Of a DNA stretch of 64,000 nucleotides, positions 14,101 through 29,100 are shown piece by piece. The notes below the pieces were generated by a model that saw only the letters and a program-made list of their open reading frames with translations, was not told where the DNA came from and ran no database searches. This DNA comes from Channa striata (Eukaryota > Chordata > Actinopteri > Anabantiformes > Channidae), in contig CM065182.1 in NCBI GenBank assembly GCA_033026295.1, positions 18,040,215 to 18,104,214 of the forward strand. Reading direction: 5' to 3'. Each line of letters opens with the position of its first letter. Within the stretch, counting starts at the first letter, position 1. Position numbers and translations under genes: made by a program.

Positions 14101-17100
14101 GTTGTTGGCTAGTGAGGAATTGTCTGTAGTCCAATGACAGTGAGTCTATTTTCAGGGCTACAACCCATTCAGTCATACACATTAGTGCCCAAGATTTAAG
14201 GAAAGTGTTTAGGCAGTGAGGCAAAATACGTTGTTGTGACTTTAATGTATTAAAAAAGTGGAAAATACTTCTTGAAATTTAATTGGGATACTTTTATGTA
14301 AATGTAATATTTGAAAACTGCCAAAAACATAATAGCCAGAGTGTTTTTTGTATTTGTTTTTTGTAGGGATTTATTTTACTGTAGCCTTTATTGTAGTCTT
14401 TTATTGAGTCTTAAGATGAAAGACTAGAATATTCACACAGAACACACCCAACCAAGTCCAACTAGTCATTACATCCAGATCATATTCATGATCAGCTGTA
14501 CAGTTGTTATACAGGGTTTTAGCATATTCTTATCCAACACTGTTTTTTCTGCAGTACCACACTGTATGGTGATGCACTTATTTTTGGGACAGGTAAATTT
14601 TTGTGTTTTTCTCGAACTTCTTGTCCCATGAGAAAAATCACAAAAATTTACTTTGATATCTTAGTTTAAGACTGAAGTTTAGTTGGGTTTAGGTTAAGGA
14701 TAGACAAGTGTTATGGTTAGCGTTAGGGTAAGTCTATAGGAAATCAGTTTAGGTCAAAGTAATGTGTGATCTGCCTGTAAAAACAGACTGATGTCAGTGA
14801 GGACAATAGCAAGGCAAATAATCTGCAAATGCATAGATTGCTGTGCCATTTTAACACAAAATCAAAGGAAATTACATAGAGCAGGGATTCAGAAGCAAGT
14901 TTGTCCAGCTTCTGATAGCTGGGAAACTGAGGAAGTGACATCAGTCACATTTTCCATTGTAGTTGGCAGATTGCACAGTAAACTGGCCATTCTACAGTGC
15001 TGTGTGTTTACAGATGGTGGTCTTTGCTGTTCAGATGTCCTGTTTGTGTAACTAGAGACTGTACCCTGGCAAAACTCAATAATTTATGGCAGCGCAACTA
15101 ACAATGTTTGTTAAAAATACTTACACCGATGTAGGATTGTAATATTGGTTCCTCTGTCTGCTACATGGTTTTTGTAGCCTGAAGAAAACTCAACTCAACC
15201 AAATCAAAATATAAAGTTCTGGTAAAGTACTGGGTGCCCTCCAATTAATTATGGGTGGTTGTCCACTTACTGGAGAAAGTCGCACAACAGTCCTTGCTAG
15301 AACGAGTTGCTGCATGTTTTATGGAATGGGTAGTGTGATGGCTTTGTTTTTGGACTCTTTGGCTCTTTGTGAGCTCTGGACTGTCAAGATGACATCAATT
15401 TTACATTGTCCTTTTTCAAAATGCCTCTTCTATTTTCAGCTTAATCTTTCCACAGAATATGATTCTTAATCTTTTTTGGTGATGAATCCAGGAAAGTAAA
15501 TCAAAATGCTTAATACTAGGATGATGTAGACATAAAATTATATCAGAAAAGTTTTGCAGTATCTATGTATAGGGAAATTTGATTTTGGTCAAAAGTCATA
15601 TCATCTTTCAGCAATCATTAGAGCCATTTAAACACAATAATTAAAAACAAAAACAAATCACCAACAGATGTGGAGCTCTTTATTTGGAATCAACTTCCTC
15701 AAGCTCTTTCAACATCCAAGCTTAGTTTTGCAGCATGCTTGTTGCGATTGTAGGCACATGTGAGATAAACAAATTATCAGGTATTATAATAACTTCTATA
15801 TTTGAATATTGTATTCTTAGGGGACAGTTGAAACTCCCATAGTAGGGAAATCATTGATGACCTGTCTTAACAGTTGTCCCAAGGGTATCAATTTTTAGTA
15901 ATGTATGTTTAGAAGGAAAGGATGAAATTTGTCAGAAGCATATGACTAAGTTTAATATTACTCATTGCCACTTGTTACCCATCACATAGGTTTATCTTAT
16001 AAGCCTGCAGTCATATTATTAAGAATCTCAGTGATTCCTGTGTTACCAAATGTTTTCCATTTTGAGCATAAAGAAATTCCCCCTCTCTCCTCCGTAGTTA
16101 GTGTAAAGAAGAGTGGATCAGCATAAGGATGCTGTGTTCAAAGTCTTAGCATGCTGGCCAGTCAAAATGTTTCAATCAGAAAGATTAAGGAAGCCAAAGA
16201 ACCCTGGCCAAGTGGCCTTTCCAGCTCTCATGCTGCACTTAAATGCTGTGCTACAGAGGAAGCACAGAGCTGCTCACTTTTCAGACAGACACAGGCAGCT
16301 CAGCTGAAATGTACAATGAAGTCTTGCAGAGTGTATGTGGGTTTTTTTTTTTTTTAATGGAATGTGAAAGGTTCGCCTGGTCAGTTGTTGGCTGGACTGA
16401 TTAACGTTCCAATTACTGACAAGAGAATCACACCAGCGACTATAGACTTGAAGGTAAAAGAGTAAGTAACAATTTTTTTTAAGCTTTTTTAAAATTTTTT
16501 TCTTTTTATACTCTTAGTCTAAAATTACATAAGGTATTTTGCAATTAGATGTTAAAAGAAATGCTTTAGTCTCGACTCTAATATTTTTCCTGGTTTCCAG
16601 CCACTTACTAGACTAACCAGAGCCAGATTGTTCTCTAAAATTTTTTAAATATTTTAATAATGAATATCAGCTCACCTCTTGAACATATTTGCCCTTCTTC
16701 TCTCATACACCCTGTAAATCAGCCACTGAAACAGTGAACCCTTTTCTCATTGTTAGACAACCTTAACAAATATTTTGTAATTCTAAACATTTTCAGATTG
16801 ACTTTTTAACCTGAATGGAATTTCAAATATTCAAAAAGGTTGATTTTATTTAGATATATATTTGAAACCTTGTGCTGAATTTAATTCAGTTTTATAGACA
16901 GGCATTGGACTCTCATCAGCCTTTAGTAAATCTCTGAAATATCTCTATATCTTTACAAACATTTGCTACTTTTTATGTTAATCCTGTTTTCTGCTGACAT
17001 GAGTTCAAAGACCCCTGTACTACGTATTTATTATTACTTAACACTTTTAGACTGAATTTTTTTTGTTTTGCTTTGTTGCCATGCTGTATACCCAAAACAC

Positions 17101-20100
17101 TATGTTTAATCTAACTTGTGGTGTTTTGTTTAGTTTTTTTAAGTTGTTTCAACCATTTTGTTATAATAATAAAAATGTTCACTGTATCATATGCACGGAT
17201 CCCCTTGTGGCAGGCATGGAGCCTCACTTCAGTCTATCTTCATTCCAGTAATGAGGAAAGAATGTCTTTGACTCCCAGTGACTGACTCACGGGCGCCTGC
17301 TGACCTATTTTGTGCCTTGTCAGTTGGACAACAGGAAAGCCAGAAACACGGACTGGGTTTTCTGGCTCTTCGTTCCACTTCCAGCTGCCTGAAAAACTGC
17401 ACATCACATTTCCGCAACTGAGAGGGGAAGACCAAAGAGTGGCAAGGAGTGGTTCCCATCCAAAGCTTGTTTGCAATGGTGATAAAGCTAGTGCGTCATT
17501 TCAGATGCCAACACTCTGACACTTGACCACCTGTGGCCAATAATTCATCGTGGCTCTTTACCCATGACCCTCCTGTTCTGAAAATTAAAGGCTCTGTGCA
17601 CTTTACTCACTATGCACTCTGTCACTTCTTGGCTGGCTGCTGTTAACTGGCTGGTGCTGGCCTGTGTCCAGCCACACGGCTCCTGGTGTGATTTGAAAGC
17701 TTATCTTCAGCCAGCACAGTGCATTACTGCGATCAGGGAGCTGACACCCCATGGAATCACCGAACGGCTTTGGATAACTGAAAGCCTGTCTGTGTATTTC
17801 ATTTAGATAATAAACTAATGTAAACACTAGTCATTTTATATTATCCATCAGTTTTATTAAACTTGTCAGCAAGTCAGTTTTTGGAGTCAGTGCAACTTTA
17901 TACTAAAAATATTTTGTCAATATTGAAGTAGGCTTCAATCAAAGCTGCTGTTTCACAGTATTTCCACTCTCCTAACAACTTCTTCTCAAGGTCTGAAGGG
18001 GTCATTCAGTCATAGTTTCTCCTCTCTCATTTGAGATAACTGATTTAAAAAAAGTTGCCTGTTTGATATCTCCCCCTGCCCCTCTTAGTGACAGTTTAAG
18101 TAGAATCTAATCCCTTATCTTTCTCATCCGGGACAGCAGTACCTTTCTCTAGTGCTGTATCTGTAAGAAGTGGATAATGAGAGTTGATTATGTGTAAATT
18201 TAGCCAATAAACATTCTGCTGCTTTTTTGGTATTTGAAACAGGTTGACTAACTGTTGACATGTTTTATCCACTTGAGACAAACTGATATAGTGTCAGACT
18301 TGACAAGCAATATTGTTTTATGTCTAATATTGTTTTTACAGCCAACAATTGACCAGTTATGCAAATAGCAGTGGACTTTTTACAATCTTTCTTTCTGGGA
18401 ACATATAATTTACTACACAAGTTAACAGAAAAACAGTGTTTAAAAAAACATTTGACCTGTTCTATTCCTGTAGTTATATTACTAAATAAAGAAGTGTCAT
18501 AATATTGTTTGGTACAGGTGGAAAATATTGGTTGTTTTATCTAATAATGTTTTTATATGTGTTCCAAATGGAGAATACAGTCTAACCCAAAGCCAGCTCT
18601 GTTTGGAGTCATTGATGTCCATTTCAGAGGTCCCCTATCATAAACTATGGTGCTGGCTCCTGGCATTTAGACTAGTGTCATTTTATTGTGCACATTAAGC
18701 AGCTGTGGTGATGTCATGGTTAAAGAGGTGGGCGATCTAAAGATGAAAGAGTTCATGTGCTCCATCTGGGTTTTATTCAGTAAGAGGAAACAACATACGA
18801 AGAACAGCAAATAAAAAAAGGCTGTCCCGCAGTCCTGCTCCTGGCATCACTCGTTCTCATGGAAATGTACTGATCTTAATCAAGACTCGGACTCTTCTCC
18901 CAAAAATCCCCAAAACCTCTCTTCATTGTCACTCATAATGACAAAATGACCAGTGACTTTAAGATGGACAAGTCACTGTCTTCTGTCTAAGCACAAACAA
19001 GCTTTATTACAAAGTGCTGATTTGGTGTTAGCATCTTCCATGTGACAGTACATAATTTAGAAGTGCATGCTGTCCTCATTCTGTCAGTTATGGATTTGCC
19101 CTCTGTAAAGTTCTGACAAAAGTGACTAGAATTTTTAATGGCCTTGTCTTTATGAAGTGTGGGCATGTCCAGTAGGATCTGATTGGGATGTTCTACATAA
19201 GCTCTATGTTTTTTTTAATGTGAATTTAAAGAGCCTCAGTGTATGCGGGTTGGAGTTCTATTTTAAGAGTGGCATTTAACTAACAACCTAATCTCAGTGA
19301 CATTCAGAGCTGGTGGAGCTGAGTCCCATTCTGTCGTTTTTATTTATTTATTTATTTGTGTTTCCCGAGTTTCTTCTTGATTTGGGCTTTCATTAACATT
19401 ATATTAGCTTACATGTAAATATGTACCTGATTTATATTTATATATCGTTATCTCTCTACCTCTGTCTTTACCTCAGTTTCTCAACCAGAACTGCACTCAC
19501 TTGGAATGTTAAACAGCTTTGTATTCCAGAAATTGTGCCAATGTTGGCAGCTCCTGCCACTTCCTCCAATTTATTCAGTGCAGGCATAGACTGTGCAAAG
19601 TGCCTATCAATGGCAGAGTACTTAAAGAATCCACAGGGGTATAGGATTTCCATTACAAAATAGGCCATTTGTTTGTAGATAGTTTGTGTGCATTTGTGTG
19701 TGTCTTGTAAGCATGTGCACGTCGCTCAGGATGATGTGCAGTCTATCTCCTCACACAGGCAGCCTGTTTAGCCTCTGCTCTGTGGGTTTGATGATGTATA
19801 CATGGACGAGACAGTGCCGTCTTTGTACATTGCTTAAGCTGCTTTGTGCCTGAATGCTCCACGTGCACTGGGACCTTTGTCATCTTCTGAAACAAGTGAC
19901 CCCCTTGTGTCGGCATTGCTGTTTGCTGATGATCTGAAAACAAACAATAAAATGTTTTCAGGCGACACCAAGCTCACGTTGGACAACAGTAAATACTCTT
20001 CATATTTGAGAGGGGTCTGGAAATGGCCTGCACCAGAGGCCCACGCTTGTGCCTTTTGAAATGCCACAGTTAAGCTCTGCTGCAGCAACGGATGACCATA

Positions 20101-23100
20101 GACAGTCAGAGTCAGACAATGCCAGTCAGATGGTCTTTTGTCTAAAGAGATAACAAAATGTGAATAGAGTACAGTGATCGGCAGCCTTAAACTGCTGAAT
20201 AATACAAATATACAGTATGAATGTAACATGCTGTCCATTCAGAAATTGTCATTACACAACGCTAACAAATGTATAGTCCCAGCATGATACTAATAACCTT
20301 TCTTCTTTCATGTCAGGCTTTATGTGTTCTACTACAAACACATTTAGCTGTAAAACTGAAGTGACTTACTAGTAATTTCCGAACTGTAAACTAGAATCAC
20401 TAGTGGCACCAGATGTACGGTATACTATAATATTTTTGACAATTTGATTTCTTTTTGTTACATATTTAGTTTAGAGCTACTATATTATCTTGAAAACATT
20501 ATGCTTTGTGTTGGTCTTTTCTTTTCTCTCCGAACTTTCCACTGACCCCAAGGCAGAAGGCTGCCCAACTTGATCCTGGTTCTGCTAAAGGTTTAAAGGG
20601 AGTTTTGCCCTCTCCACTGTTGCCTAGGCCTTACTCAGGGGGAATTGTTGCATTTACATACTTGTGCACTGCTGACACGGTCTCTGCTCACATACAATCT
20701 GCACTGTGCACCAAAAAAATCCAACCTGAATGGAAAAACGCTGTAATTTGATTCTTTTAATAAACCATGTAACTTGGATGGTGGCATGAGCACAGTGCAC
20801 ACGTGTGATGTTGCTCACTGTGGTCCAAGAGACCACTCAGGAAGTTTGTGTGTTTGCTCAGACACGTGAAACATTAGAGGGAACAGCTTCTATAGTCTTG
20901 ACTTTATTATGTAAAATGCCTTGAGATGACTTTTTTGTGAATCTGTGCTGTATAAATAACGTTAAATTGAATTGAGCTTTTATTTTGTATTTATATGTAA
21001 CGTTATAGCAAAGTTTCCAGGTACTGTGATTGGAGTCGCTCACTAATAAATCTAGTTTACAGATATTATTTATAATTTAGATTTTTTTATTTAAAGAGCC
21101 TATAGTAAAATTTTCTAGTTTGACCATGAACTCTGTTAGTCAGTCTGAAAAAACACACCTGTATCAATGACTAACATAGGTTTGAAATTGGTAAATTGAA
21201 AAACACTTATTTACATTATCTCAGTTTCATCAGCCGCTTTGTGAATAAACTAAGATAATGTCTAATTCTTAGGACATGAACCCTCTCTCATTATGAACTT
21301 TTCTTTGGCACTGTGTTGCAGGTGCTCAAGCAGTCAAGAAATCTGGCATCCCAGCCCCTAGAGAAGTCTCTTCTGCCATATCAAGAGACCGTGTCTCTCT
21401 AAGGGATCCACTGAAGAGTTCGACCACTAAGAGGATGGTTTCCAGTGCCAGCACTTCCAGCCTCTCCACCTTAGCAAAGCAGACACGAAGTTCAACTAAG
21501 TCCCGTGGAGACTTAGAGGTCCAGGAAAGGGGACTCCTGGAGTGTCAGGTGAAAGAGCTGCTAGCTGAGGCCAAAGCTAAAGATTTAGAGATCAGCAATC
21601 TCAGGACAGAGTTGCAGCACTGCAACCAGAAAGCCTCTATGACTTTCTCTTCTCCCTCACCCACATCTGTTTCCCACCAAGAGCCTGTTGCAGATCGAGA
21701 GCAAGGACAGGTGGCCGAGGCCCTTGTGCTGGTTGGAGAGCTGAGGGAGAAAAATGGGAAATTTCAGAGAGAGCTGGCAGCTCTAAGAGAGGAGAATCAA
21801 CTGCTGAAGGAAAAGTTGCTTTGCTTGGAGGCTTCTCCTTTCTCTAATTCAAACACAGGCTCCGTCCCCAAGCCTTTGGTGAATGGCCTACCCTCAGACT
21901 CCAACTCCTCAGCTCCACAACAGGATAGTCTTCCTTTCTCTGCCAGTCCACTCAAAACCTCTGTCTCATCTAGCTCTGACATCACCAAAGGCTCACCATC
22001 TCCTGATTCCTCAGAGTTTGAGAAAATCCCATCATGCTCAGAATCAGTGAGCAGTAGTGTTAGTGGTGAAGCCAGGGCAGTCAGCATAGAAAAGGGACAG
22101 GGTGTATCAGTTCAGAGCCTCACAGAAAAGATACACAAGATGGAGGAGAATCACCACAGCACAGCAGAGGAGCTGCAGGCTACTCTGCAGGAACTGGCAG
22201 ACCAGCAGCAAGTGGTGCAGGAACTGACTGCTGAGAACGAGCGCCTGACAGATGAGAAACGCCTCTTGCAGACTTCACTTCAACAACAGAGAGAGCGCGT
22301 GGAGGTGCTTGCCCAGAAAAAAGAGGCACTGGTTGTCAGACTTCAGGAGCAAACCCAAGCTCAGGCACAGAGAGAAGAAGAGCTGGGTAGTCAAGGGCCT
22401 CGGCTGGCTGAGTTTGAACAGAGGTATGCGGAGCTGGTGGAAAGCTCACGTTTTGAACGGGAGAAGCTGGTGGATATCCAGCAGCAGCTGACCGGGAGCT
22501 TGCGGGCACTAGAGGAGGAGCACCAGGAGGCCCAAGGCCAGGTGCTTTGCCTCAGAGAGGAGATGGACATGCTGAAGGCCCAGCTGGCCCAGGAACTGGA
22601 AGTTGGAGCTCAGGCCACACAAGCTGCAGGGGAGCAAAAGGCAATATCAGATTGTCTGAGACTGGAGAACAGTAGGCTTAAGGCACAGGTGGACATTGAG
22701 AGGCAAAAGGTGAGTGAGCTGAAGGCCATGCAGAGTGCCAGTGACAGCACGGAGTTGCAGAGCTTGCTGAAGACAGCCCACACAGAGAGAGACAGGTTGG
22801 AAGTGGAACTGACTGAGCTAAAGCAGGAGATGCTTCAGGCCCAGGCTGAGACTGAGCATGTGCGAGCCACAATGTCCAAGGTGGGAGTAATTCAACATTA
22901 AAAGATTAAATACATAATTTTTATGTATTGCTGAATTTTGTATAGATGGGAATGAATTCAGAATTCCACAGAAGCACTAGTATTTGTCATCAAATATGTG
23001 TTCATGTATTTCATGTGTTGAACACCAGACAGTTTTATGGTTAGAGAATGTCTCTTTACAGTTCAGATATTTCTCTTCCATCGAGTTGTAGTAAATGGTG

Positions 23101-26100
23101 TGTGTACACTTAAGCTTGAACAATATAACTTTTTGAAAAACATATTATCTTAGTGAGTTCAATAGATTGTTCAATAGATCATTCAATAGATGTTGTATTT
23201 AACTAACAGGAATTACCTTACAAAGTTTACTTGTATACATATACAAAATTAATCTTTTTGTTCAAATTTTACCGCCTTTGCCTATCAGTAACTTAGCGGA
23301 AATTGTAATAATTAAAACTAAATGTGTCTAAGCCTTACTGTAGTTTATTCACTACCTCTAGAATGTAAAGCGCTGTGAGTACCCCACAGTTTACTTATTG
23401 ATTTGATCATGACCATTATGCAGTTTTGCAGCTGGTACTGAGCATGTATCTTCACCACCACAGCACATGAACTCATGTTCACTCAAATTGTTTGCACGTG
23501 TTTCTCGCTATTTGAATTGGTTTTCCCCTTCAACACCAGAAACACTGAGGGAGTGTGGGTTTGTTTGGGGTCATGTTAGTGGTTGTGTGTCTAAAGTGAG
23601 GCGTGTCACCATGAGCTTAGGGATGTTGTCATTGTTGGAGAGTTCTCCCAACTGAAGGGTGATCCACCAATATGTGACACTCTGAGTCACTGTGCTGTCC
23701 TCTTCCACGTGGGCATGAGGGTGAGGCCTCTCCATAACTTCTCTCACCAACACCCCATTCTATTAGAGTGACATGATGTCACTTGGAGAGTGTCCTGACT
23801 TGTTCATAACCACATCATTTTCTCATTTTAGTATATTATACCTACAGTCTCATCTCCTGGGATTACTGCAATCATCGTCATACTCTGAATTCCGTAGTTG
23901 AAGGAAGAAGTGATACAATCCGTATAATACACACTGAACTATTCCTTGCATTATTATTGTCCTTTTGCATAATATCTAGTCACCCTATGGTTGGGTGTTT
24001 ATTGTCATACGAGGTTGTCTAAATGATACCGTGTGAACTTCAGCATCATTGATTTTATCAACTAAATATTCACATTTACCCATTTTTTGATGTCATCTTT
24101 AAATATATATCGAAAAGCAGAACTTATTTATTCATTGTAATATAATTAAAAATAGTATTTTAAATCAATGTAATGTGTGCTAATATGCAGTAGGTACATA
24201 GCAAAGCTTACAGTGTTAACCTGTTATGGATTAACACACCTCACACCTCACTCCTCGACTCAGTGATGCTTACAAATCTTGTTTGCACATCAACCTTTTG
24301 TGGAAAATTCGATTTAATTCAGTTCAACTTTATTTGTACAGCACCAATTCACAAAAAGTAATCTCAAGGCACTTTACACAGTAAAGTCAAGGTTATTCAA
24401 ATATGTAGAAGAAACCCAACAAATCCCCCTTGAGCAGCTATAGGCAATGGGGGAGAGGAAAAACTCCCTTTAACAAAAGAAACCTCCAGGCTCAGGGTGG
24501 GCGACCATCTGCCTTTGCCGGTTGGGCTGAGTGGAAGGGGAGAGAGGAAAGAAAAGAGCAACAAAAGCAACAACAAAACATTGGGCAGATTGGTAGGACT
24601 AGTAGCTGGACACTGGAAGACACACAGCTCCAAAGCCGGGGACACCTGAAGACAGGGACAGAGAGGGAGACAGAGAGGGAAGCACAACTATGAGAGAGAG
24701 AATACACTAAGTTAAGGAAAGATACAGATCTAGAGTACCTATCAAGATTAAATACTTTACCTCACGGTGTCTGGAAAATTTCATAAATTATTTGATCCAA
24801 ATATGGCTAAAGTGTTTCCATCTAATCAAAAAGTGAACATTACTTTAGTATAAAACACTACCTGCATTTCTGCACTAATCTCACAAATGTCCATATGTAC
24901 GCAGGTGGAGGCCAAATGCCAACAGATTCAGGAACAGGCTGACAAGAGGGAGCAGGAGCTCCACAGCCAGGTGACTTCCCTGGAGGAGGCTGGGATTCAG
25001 GCTGAGAACCAGGTGAAGGAGCTGAAGGAGACCATCTTCGAACTGGAAGACCAGGTGGAGCAGCAGAGGGCTGTCAACTGCCACACTAATCAAGCTGTCC
25101 TGGACATGGAGAGTATGTTCATTTTATAGGCTGCTCTGCTATTATATATTGATATTCTTATATTCAGGCTGTCTTTGTTTCCATACTATATGTATATGAG
25201 GTGGACAAAAGATGATGAAGAAAATTACCTTAAAGTTGAATCCCTACCCTTTACACAGTTCTAATAAATGCTTAATAGTATAAAGGTATTTTTTTTATGT
25301 TAGCTGTAATGTAGTGGAAGTACAGCAGAGGGTTGGAGAAGCAGTTCTCAAAAACCTGGAATGTGTCATTGCAGATCTTGTCAAAAAGCTGGAGGAGCAG
25401 AAGGCTGAAGCAGAGCGACAGCTGAAAGTCATGAGTAGACATATGAAGGTAAGAATCTTAAACATTCAGACACTTGAAGGTCCTTTACCACATCTGCCTT
25501 GCTATGAATTATTTTTTTAATATTAATAATTAAAGCAAAAGGAAAATTAAGCTTAATATACTAAACAAAAATGGTTCAGTGTGGAATATGTTTTATTTGT
25601 TGGTTGAAAAGGTTGCTACAAATGTTTAATGTTTTTTTTTCTGTAATAATCCACTGGTAATCACTGAAGTAATCTTCTTTCAAAGCTACGCAAAATTTAA
25701 TATTAGGAAGTGGATCACTTTAAGGTCAGGATGATATTTTCCTGCCCAGTTTTCCTGTGTTTTTTTTTCCTTTTTTTTTTTTTTTACAAAGAGGCCCTCG
25801 AGGCATTTTTCCACCAAGTGGTGTTCCAGTAAGGTTTTGGAACATTCAGGTTTGCTCTTCAGACAGGCAAATGTGTATTGTTTTGGCAGTCACTCACCTT
25901 CTCCATAAAAATTTTCTGTCAACATCACTTAAGTTTTTGTTTAATTTTCTATTTCCTATATTGAGGTAATTCTTACCAGCCTTTCAGGTATGTGTTTGAG
26001 AATTGTGTTTTTTCCACCACAAATCTCTGTTATGAAGAATATGTGCTGCTGTTAACAAAAAGTGTATAGTGTATTGTCAGTTACCAAAAGGCAACTATAC

Positions 26101-29100
26101 ACACTGTCATTTGATAGTTATCATACATCATATACATTTTGTGTCTTTAGGATGAAAAAGAGGAGTGGCGCAGATTCCAGGCAGATCTTCAGACGGCTGT
26201 GGTGGTGGCAAATGACATCAAGGTGGAGGCTCAGCAGGAGCTGCGTACACTCCGGAGGCAGCTGCAGGAGGAACAAGATCGCAATGCAAAGCTTTCTGCA
26301 GACTTAGAGGCACTGCAGGGAGTCAGGTACTCTCTCCGTCATACACCACCTTTCAGTGCCCCCCGCCACTGGCTCCCCCTGTTTAATGTTGGGCTGCTGT
26401 TCTTTCCCTCTCAACATAATGTTAAAATAAGATGCCTGCCAGAGTCTTGCCATATCCACGTTCAGTTGTTTTACAGGACAAACAGTATAACCGTATATGT
26501 GTATAATATGTTGATAATAATTTCTTGCTTGAGAGGTTTCTAAAATTAAAACTGTGTGTCTAAGCAGGATAGATCTTAATGTAGTTCTATTTTATTTCTG
26601 ATCTTTGTATTTGACAAGATTGGATTTTTTAGTGTTGAGCTCCATTGGATTTGGCAGACTCTGTTGGTAAATGAGCAGCCTTCTGTGGTATTTCCCTCTG
26701 TACATTCTACTCTTTTAAGCTGCTGCCCTCTCTCTGTCCCTCTTCTACACTGACCATTGCCCTATAGTAACACTCTAACATCACAATAAACTTCAATACT
26801 GTATACTGATAAAGTGAGATAATTATAAGGACAAGGCAGGCATAGTGCTAAATGTAACCCGAGTTTTAAAAATATCCCTTGTTAATATATAATTTTCTTT
26901 AGAATTCCAAATAACAGATTTCAAAGTGTTGTTGCTCTGTGGCCGCGCATTGATGTGACTGATGTATGGATAAAGAGCATTGCATTGGTTTATGTGTTGG
27001 GTACACTGTATATGCCTTCCTGGCCACTTTATTAGGTGCTGGAAACAAACCAGTGTGAGGTAATTTTAGTTTGATACTACTGTGTAAGAAATCATCCTCC
27101 ACAGCATTACTCCACTACCACCAGCCTGAACTGATCAAACAAGGCAGTATGGAATTTATTCTTTGCATGGTGACAGGTTCAGGGTGTTATAGGAAGTGGT
27201 TATTTGAGTTACTGTCGCCTTTCTATCAGCTTGAGACAGCCCTGTTGGTATCAACAAGGCTTTTATGCCTAGAGAACTAGCAAAGTTTCTGAATTACTTA
27301 GACCAGCCTATCTGGCATCAACACAATGCTACGATCAAAGTCACTTATGTGTCCCTCTTCCCCATTCTGAAGATTGTTGGGAAATTCAGCAAATCATCTC
27401 ACCCATGTCTACATGCCTAAGTCGATTAAGTTGCTGCCGTATGATTTAGCTGATTAAATGTTTTTGTTAACATGTTGAACAGGTGTACCTAATAAAGTGG
27501 CCAGTGAGTGTAAGTGCGTTTGAGTGTGCTAATGCCATCATGTTTTTGACCGTGTTATCTCCTTTCATTATCATGGCAGGTCAAACACTTATATCTGTGG
27601 CCAAGTCGGATTAGATCTTGTGTTATATCTATCAGAACGTATTTGCGCGGCTTGACAAGGAGAAAATCTTTAAGCTGGCAAATGAGCTTTAAATAATTGC
27701 TACTTGAAACATTTTAATGCATAATAGGTCTCTTCACAAACGTCACAAAAGCACTTGCAGTGTAAAACAAATAGTGATATTTGGTTTAAAACCAAATATG
27801 TCTTTGTTCAAATGTCACACAGGCCTTGTGGATATAGTTTATCATGTAACTGGTTTTAGATCACGGCTAAATCGATGAACTTTTCCCAAGATTAGCTGTT
27901 ACGTTGCATCCACTCCCCACCTCCAGCAGCTCCCTCTGATGACTCAGTCAAAGATGTCTCTCTCACAAGCCTCCCTATGTAATGTCCAGGTGAGTTCCCT
28001 GCCCTGCCAGCCCTCTCTCAGCCAGCTTGACTCTCCCTGCCCCTGTGTGCTAATGCTCATTGACCTTGCTCTCTGTGTTTTGCTTCATGTTGCTGCTTCA
28101 GCCTGTCTGACTCTGTCTGTCTTTTTACATACTGGCTAACTGCACCTTCAGCATTGTCTTACCTTTTTCAAGTGCTTCGCCTGGTTCTTTGAACCTGCTG
28201 TTCAAATAGATGTATCTGGTGCCACCTGCTGTTATTTGAATGAATAACCCTCCTACTCTTTGGTTGAATAGCAGGATGGTCTGCACGGCATGACTGGATT
28301 AAACTCATGCTATGTGTCATCTGCTTCAGATACATTTGTATAGCGACTTCATCACCAGGTGATTTAGTCATACTTGCTATGAATGACTTTTGAGTGACCT
28401 TATTAATCCAATGAGGTATGCATGGGACACACTTATAAACAATCAAGGACCACCCAGAAGTCTGCATTTGAAAGTAACAATGTTAGACAATTCCAATTTC
28501 AAAGTTTTACTGCACGTGTTTAAAATTGTTTTGTACAATAACTGTATACAGTAATTCATTGTCACTCTTTTTTCTTTACAGAATAAGTGGTGGAGCGACT
28601 TTTGATACCAAGACAGCAGTAGAAGGACACTAAAGAAGTGCCCTGTGTCTCCGCACCACATGAAGACAGTGTTATTGTTGCACTTCCTAGCATCTGTGTC
28701 ATTCTAAATGTAATGTGGTAAACCAGTCTCATTCTAAGCCACAGTGGTCTGTCTACATTCAGAACTCTGTATTCCATTTCTGTCTAGCCCTTTAAATTAT
28801 AATACTGTTTTTTATTTTCTCAATGAATGTACTCCTTATTTTTGTAATTTGTTGGCTTGTGTTTAAGAAATGCCATATGTCTGAAACACTTTTTATACTG
28901 TGCAAAGCTGCTTTGTGCCTTTTTAGAGAGTTGAGAGGTAAGGCCATTTACAAAATGGACCATGAAAACAGCAGGTTGAAAATATTAAAAATACTGGTAA
29001 ATGTTCTGCCAGAGACAATGCTAAAACAGTTATGACTACCAAAATAGTTTGAAACGAAGCAGACAGAAATGAAAAAACACACTTCATAGTGAGGGCAACA

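Noticed and set aside
27939..27991. Possible extra specc1 exon ending CAG|GTGAGT
   Set aside because: No acceptor gives a stop-free frame compatible with exon 6 (phase 2) and exon 7.
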